Shown here: positions 59,447-64,000 of the stretch, one piece after another
How the letters are laid out: each line of letters starts with the position of its first letter
How positions within the stretch are numbered: position 1 is the stretch's first letter
NCBI RefSeq assembly: GCF_033439725.1
Contig: NW_026944388.1
Span: 3,286,001 to 3,350,000 of the forward strand
Direction: 5' to 3'
DNA from: Neurospora tetraspora
Taxonomy: Eukaryota; Ascomycota; Sordariomycetes; Sordariales; Sordariaceae
DNA length: 64,000 bases
Translations under genes and position numbers: made by a program
The notes under the pieces: generated by a model
The model's database searches: none
The model's input: the letters and a program-made list of their open reading frames with translations, nothing else
What the model was told of the DNA's origin: nothing

Positions 59447-62400
59447 ATGGCACTGCTTAATCCCACATTCATTTTCGGCATCTTCGTCCTTCTCTACCTA
59501 TCCTCCTTCATAATATTCGCCGTTGTTCGCATCCTTACCGGCCTCTCGATCCAGCGCATCGGCTACTTCTCCCTCCGACGACTGGCCTACACACCAAAAG
59601 ATGGCATCAAGATCGAGATTCGCGGCCTTGGCCTCAATGTCCATCGTCCGACTTTTGCCCAACCGACGTGGCTCAGTATAGTGGTGGACGAGTTGGCCGT
59701 CACCGTGGATGTCAAGGAGGTGGAAAAGAGCAAGGGCAAGCACGTTACAGGAAAACCACAGGGCGACACTCCCGACAACACGAAGCCAGGAGAAAAGGGG
59801 GAGACGGAACCGCTGCTTCCAACACCGCCAAAGGTGCCCGCCATCAAAACCGATACGAGTGCGGAGGGTCGGGGCAAGACTTGGAAACAGTTGACAAAGT
59901 TGAAGGAGAAGATTAAGCGGCTGCATCGGAGCCTGGATTATCTGTGCATGGTCGATATCGTCGCCACAAGCTCGACCCTTACTGTTACCGATGTCGGCAG
60001 CGTACAGATTGGAAGCTTTACCTTCGCCGTGGACACCCGAGACAAGATGGTAGATCGCGCCCGCTTCTTCCTCCAGAGCAGGTCGGATCAGCCAGGAGAA
60101 CAACAGCAGGCCGAGTGGATCATAACCCTACGAAGCGTACTATTTACTGCCCATGGACGGCAGGCCACCGAAATCCTCGACAGCGCCAGTTTCAACGTTC
60201 ATGGTTTTCTATATGGAACGCTCGACGGTCTCCGAGACGTCGCTGTAGGTCTCAAGCTGGGCCGGCTTCATATTCCCTATGACGATGTCCTGCACAGCGC
60301 CTTGCTTTATAAGAAGATCAAGGAACTTGCCGCACAGGTCGTCGGGGTCGAACCCGAACCACTTGATGAGTTTGTCGACAAGGTCATGCAGGAAATCGAT
60401 GTTCCTGGAAGTACGAACCGAGAGTTGATGCAAACCGTCTCCGATTCAAAGGAGCTTGCAAGATCCGTCCTCAGGGGCGTAAAGGAGGTCCAGTTTGCCG
60501 TCAGTTTCATCGGCCTCACCAAGAAAATCGAGAGTGTCAAGGCTGGTGGAACGCCTGTGGTGCTGAATGCTTCCATGAAAGAAGTTGGTATCGACCTCCA
60601 CCGCCTCGATCCCAAGTCTCCGGCTCATAGGATGTACTTCCCCTCCAAGGACATTGCCCACGAGGCGTTGGCTGCCGCGCTCTCTATCTCAGTTGGCATT
60701 GACGACGGGCAAGGGAAACCGGAGAGACTCATGTATATCCCAATGGCCACCACTACCGTCAGAACTACCCTGCCCTCCAAGACTGTCGAGCTGGCCGAGG
60801 AGGGAACTGCTGAAGAGCGAAATGCAAACATGCTTTTTGCGAATTCCGTTGTAACATCTCCATCTGTCGATCTCAACCCTAGGCATCTTCCGTTACTTCT
60901 GGCAATACTGCGGCCGAAGCCAAAAAGGAAGACAGAGAATCGGCAACCGCACATGCTCATCTCACGACTTCTGCCCAAGGCCAACATCAAGTTCTCGATG
61001 CACGAACCCGTTCTGCGCATAACCCTTCCTCCAGTCGAGAAAGGTGTCGGCCCTGATGAGTTTGACCTCCTAATCTCGTCCATTTCATCAGTGTCTTTGG
61101 ATCTTGAATCCTTCCATTCCGCAGTTGAGGAGCTACACTATTCATTAGCTGCTAGTATGCGCATTCAGACACACAACCTGTACTACCAAACTTCTTCTGG
61201 TGAGAGATTCGACCTCCTCGTAACAGAAGCATTCGACTTGAAAGTCCAGCTCAACGCTACGCCTGATGTCCACGTGGTTGCGCAGGGAAATCTCCAAACC
61301 TTCGCACTGAAGCTGGTCCGCGAAGAAATTGGCGACGGCTTGCGTCACATTGTGAGACAGCTCCGCCCAGATGTCAAGCCGGACAAGTTGGCCATTCCAA
61401 AGAGCTCCTCCAAGAAGTCCAACTTCCTTCGTGGCATGCCCTCGTGGCTGCTTCAGTTCCAATTCCAATGCTCGGATTTTAGCCTGGCAGTGGCTGGGGT
61501 AGATAAAGAGATATCAGAAGATGCCCGGGGTGTCGCCATTGAGCTGGAATCTTGGTCGATAGACTATCGTGCTCAGAGAATAGATGGTCTGCAGAGACGG
61601 CATTCTAGGCGGCGAGCAAGCAGTCGCAGCTTAATACCGTCAGAAGCAGAACTGATGAAATCTGCACCCACTTCCCCCAGAAAGAAACACCATCACGAAG
61701 GAGATGGTCGCCGCGTTGCGGTCCATGTGAGGGGCTTGGAGGCGTTTATGGTGGAATCAGATGATATCGGAATTGAGCCTTTCCTCAGCATGCCCAAGCT
61801 TGAGCTCGCCTTCTCAACATTGAGCGACAACCAAGGCCCGGTTTTCCATGTCCAGGCTAATATGAAGAAGCTCCTTGTTCAGTATTCTCTATATCGCCAT
61901 TACGCTGTCGCTTTGGCTGTCTCAGTTCTGCTGAAGGCGTTTGGAAGGCCCGGAAAGCCCACAGCGGCAGAAATGACAACTCCCACGGAAGCATCACCCC
62001 AACGACGGGTGGGAGATCTTCTTTCTCCCCTCTCAGCCGGCAGCGGTCTCGATTCTCTCATGATGGACGACGAATCAACAACAGCCCGAGAGTTTGTTAC
62101 TATTGATGCCAAGGTAACATTAATCCAGGTCAAGGCGGACCTGCCTACAGATCCCCCGTTGATGGTCCACATCTACGCTTTGGAAGCGGGCCGCCAGCGA
62201 TGGGCTGCTCCTTTCTGTCAGGCGAAGCTTATCAGGTTATATGCCGAGGCTCCCAGGATGCGCAAGGTTTGGGCTAGGGTCATCAGCATTAAGAACGGAC
62301 GGGTGGACTATCGGGAGTCGAGACGGAAGTTCAGCAACGGAAGCGTGCACGATGAGCGCATGGTTGATATCGCCATGGAAACAATTCGAGTGGCTGTTCC

Positions 62401-64000
62401 ACATGAAATGATTGGCCACAAGATCACGGACAACGTTGCCAATGTGATCAAATCCGTCAAGCAACTTCATCATCGGTTCAAGACCGGCACCAATGAGTAC
62501 ATCCTCGATAAGGGACCCGAAGGTCCGAAAACTGTTCCTAAGGTTTCCTTGCGGGCTCGTACCTTGCTGTTTGACTTGGAAGATGGTGCTTTCGAATGGA
62601 AACTCGGTATGATCTACCGTGCGGCTCGTGTTGAGCAGAAACAACGTCAGGCGCGGGAGGAAGCTTTCCGTATCAAGGTCAAGAAAATCCACGAAGAGGC
62701 GACACGCGATTCGAGCAAGCTGCGGACGCGGTCTGCTGCACCAAGAGGACGAGCTTCTCCAGTAGGCGGTAACCATGCCAGGAGTCACAGTACTGATAGT
62801 CGTCAACAGCCAGGCACTGACCCTCACTTCAGGGGCCGTGTGCCAAGATATGACCCAGATGGGGGACGACTGAACATCACCGGCAACACAGAAATCTCTA
62901 TTGGGCAGGCAAAGCACAATCTTCATCTTCATAATGCAAGGAGTTGGAAACGGCGGATCGACCGACAGTATGCTGCTGCTAGGAACGAGGTGAAGGACCT
63001 GCACCAGGATTACTGGGGCGGCGACGAGACCATCCCAGATGATTTGGACGAAGGCGAGAACATACTGGAGGTTCCCCTCCGGCACGCCCTTATGTCCGCA
63101 GTTGTCAACGACCTTCACTTCGTGGTCGACAAGCCGTCTTTCCCCCTTAGAGACCTTCCCGACTTCCTCCATAAGGTCGGAAAGGGTATGCCGAAAGACA
63201 TGGAATACACACTGCTCGTTCCCTTGAGCGTGCAGATCAGCATGGGAGAGGCAAGGGTGTCTCTCCGCGACTACCCTCTACCTTTCATCCATGTGCCACC
63301 CACCAAGTCGAATCAATCTGCCCGCCTACCCGCCCTGACACTAAAAACAGACTTTGTGATCGCCGAAGAGTTCCGAGGCGTCGAATCTACCCGGAAAATC
63401 AGGGTTCAGGTGATACCACCGCAAAGCCGTGACTCGTCTGCACCAAATAAAGGCAGCTTCGCAATCGACGTCAGCAGGACTATTGGGCCCGTCAAGATGT
63501 TCTCAGACATGCATATCGACGTCCATACCGCCAACCCGACTCGCATAACTTGGGGACCTTCCTATCAGCCAGCAGTTCAAGATATGATGATGGCTATTGA
63601 ATCTCTAACCAAACCACAACTCGATCCTTCCGAGAGGGTAGGCTTCTGGGACAAGATCAGGCTCAACTTCCATTCCCGCTTCCGCATCACTTGGAGGGGA
63701 GATGGCGGCGTCCACCTCGCGCTCAAGGGAAGCAGGGATCCTTACGAAGTCATGGGCGATGGTGCTGGTTTCTTGATGTGCTGGCGCAGTGACGTACGGC
63801 TCAACATTAACGTTGACGACGACCCCAAAAAGTTCATGACTGTCGACAGCGGAGAGTATGTTCTTGCGGTTCCAGACTATAGCCACCAAGTCCGCGAAGG
63901 TCGTCGTCGTCGCGGAGAAAATGAAAGCATCGCGAGCGAGAGCAGCCATAAATCTACTGCGTCCTTCAAGAAGGTGGTCATGAAACTTTCAGGGAAGGTA
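59447..64000 (+). CDS. FMP27: FMP27 (bridge-like lipid-transfer protein, BLTP2/Hobbit family), N-terminal 1518 residues, cut by window edge
   Basis: One open frame runs from ATG 59447 to the right edge, 1518 codons without a stop or visible intron. FMP27/Hobbit proteins are very long hydrophobic-groove tubes, built from repeating beta-groove modules, that carry lipids at ER-plasma membrane contacts; fungal members reach about 2,600-3,000 residues, so roughly half is present. The start MALLNPTFIFGIFVLLYLSS includes the N-terminal membrane anchor (about residues 5-30), followed by GYFSLRRLAYTPKDGIKIEI and NVHRPTFAQPTWLSIVVDEL, typical of the family's first module. The diagnostic GFWDK motif is at residue 1399, in VGFWDKIRLNFHSRFRITW. 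Charged, disordered insertions (for example LQRRHSRRRASSRSLIPSEA) interrupt the modules. The frame looks functional. Confidence 0.94.
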   Translation, partial: MALLNPTFIFGIFVLLYLSSFIIFAVVRILTGLSIQRIGYFSLRRLAYTPKDGIKIEIRGLGLNVHRPTFAQPTWLSIVVDELAVTVDVKEVEKSKGKHVTGKPQGDTPDNTKPGEKGETEPLLPTPPKVPAIKTDTSAEGRGKTWKQLTKLKEKIKRLHRSLDYLCMVDIVATSSTLTVTDVGSVQIGSFTFAVDTRDKMVDRARFFLQSRSDQPGEQQQAEWIITLRSVLFTAHGRQATEILDSASFNVHGFLYGTLDGLRDVAVGLKLGRLHIPYDDVLHSALLYKKIKELAAQVVGVEPEPLDEFVDKVMQEIDVPGSTNRELMQTVSDSKELARSVLRGVKEVQFAVSFIGLTKKIESVKAGGTPVVLNASMKEVGIDLHRLDPKSPAHRMYFPSKDIAHEALAAALSISVGIDDGQGKPERLMYIPMATTTVRTTLPSKTVELAEEGTAEERNANMLFANSVVTSPSVDLNPRHLPLLLAILRPKPKRKTENRQPHMLISRLLPKANIKFSMHEPVLRITLPPVEKGVGPDEFDLLISSISSVSLDLESFHSAVEELHYSLAASMRIQTHNLYYQTSSGERFDLLVTEAFDLKVQLNATPDVHVVAQGNLQTFALKLVREEIGDGLRHIVRQLRPDVKPDKLAIPKSSSKKSNFLRGMPSWLLQFQFQCSDFSLAVAGVDKEISEDARGVAIELESWSIDYRAQRIDGLQRRHSRRRASSRSLIPSEAELMKSAPTSPRKKHHHEGDGRRVAVHVRGLEAFMVESDDIGIEPFLSMPKLELAFSTLSDNQGPVFHVQANMKKLLVQYSLYRHYAVALAVSVLLKAFGRPGKPTAAEMTTPTEASPQRRVGDLLSPLSAGSGLDSLMMDDESTTAREFVTIDAKVTLIQVKADLPTDPPLMVHIYALEAGRQRWAAPFCQAKLIRLYAEAPRMRKVWARVISIKNGRVDYRESRRKFSNGSVHDERMVDIAMETIRVAVPHEMIGHKITDNVANVIKSVKQLHHRFKTGTNEYILDKGPEGPKTVPKVSLRARTLLFDLEDGAFEWKLGMIYRAARVEQKQRQAREEAFRIKVKKIHEEATRDSSKLRTRSAAPRGRASPVGGNHARSHSTDSRQQPGTDPHFRGRVPRYDPDGGRLNITGNTEISIGQAKHNLHLHNARSWKRRIDRQYAAARNEVKDLHQDYWGGDETIPDDLDEGENILEVPLRHALMSAVVNDLHFVVDKPSFPLRDLPDFLHKVGKGMPKDMEYTLLVPLSVQISMGEARVSLRDYPLPFIHVPPTKSNQSARLPALTLKTDFVIAEEFRGVESTRKIRVQVIPPQSRDSSAPNKGSFAIDVSRTIGPVKMFSDMHIDVHTANPTRITWGPSYQPAVQDMMMAIESLTKPQLDPSERVGFWDKIRLNFHSRFRITWRGDGGVHLALKGSRDPYEVMGDGAGFLMCWRSDVRLNINVDDDPKKFMTVDSGEYVLAVPDYSHQVREGRRRRGENESIASESSHKSTASFKKVVMKLSGKV

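Overview
The window comes from a filamentous ascomycete (Pezizomycotina, most likely a Sordariomycete). Genes have short introns with GTATGT/GTAAGT-type donors and CTAAC/CTGAT-like branch points. The proteins are typical of filamentous fungi: a STE50 adaptor, a LaeA-type methyltransferase, a GH131 glucanase, FMP27 and a DUF4211 protein. Old LTR retrotransposons have turned into very AT-rich DNA whose LTR copies differ mostly by transitions, the signature of repeat-induced point mutation (RIP). The window looks like ordinary chromosome arm cut by two RIP-type blocks.

Layout. The left edge holds the 5' end of acetoacetyl-CoA synthetase (minus strand), then a small TIR element with a target-site duplication. 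Next come LCB2 (serine palmitoyltransferase), a DUF4211 protein, a secreted GH131 beta-glucanase and a sucrose-type GPH/MFS sugar transporter (both minus strand), a second TIR element, a LaeA-like methyltransferase and an NHX1-type endosomal/vacuolar exchanger. From 22886 to 28470 lies a Ty1/copia fossil with 166-bp LTRs and a 5-bp duplication. A gene island follows (28.5-43.6 kb): an unrecognised coiled-coil protein, STE50, a MAPEG-family membrane protein, eIF4B and a Tim17-family-like membrane protein. From 43610 to 57875 there is a three-layer stack: a copia fossil invaded by a chromodomain Ty3/gypsy fossil, itself invaded by a small non-autonomous LTR element. The window ends inside FMP27 (bridge-like lipid-transfer protein), which is open from 59447 to the right edge.

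The genes do not form one pathway. Most are housekeeping or signalling genes: sphingolipid synthesis, MAPK signalling, translation initiation, ion homeostasis and lipid transfer. GH131 and the sugar transporter are neighbours on the same strand and could both serve carbohydrate use. Two accessory-type genes, GH131 and the LaeA-like methyltransferase, each show one apparent reading-frame break that could be real decay or a sequence error. I saw no convincing tRNA, rRNA, CRISPR array or secondary-metabolite core enzyme, and no clearly new biological system. The most informative structures are the precisely dated nesting of fossils, the sharp edges of their AT-rich interiors, and the two small TIR elements.

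Exon boundaries were read by eye from splice motifs, phase and protein continuity. No similarity search was run; identities rest on recognised family motifs.
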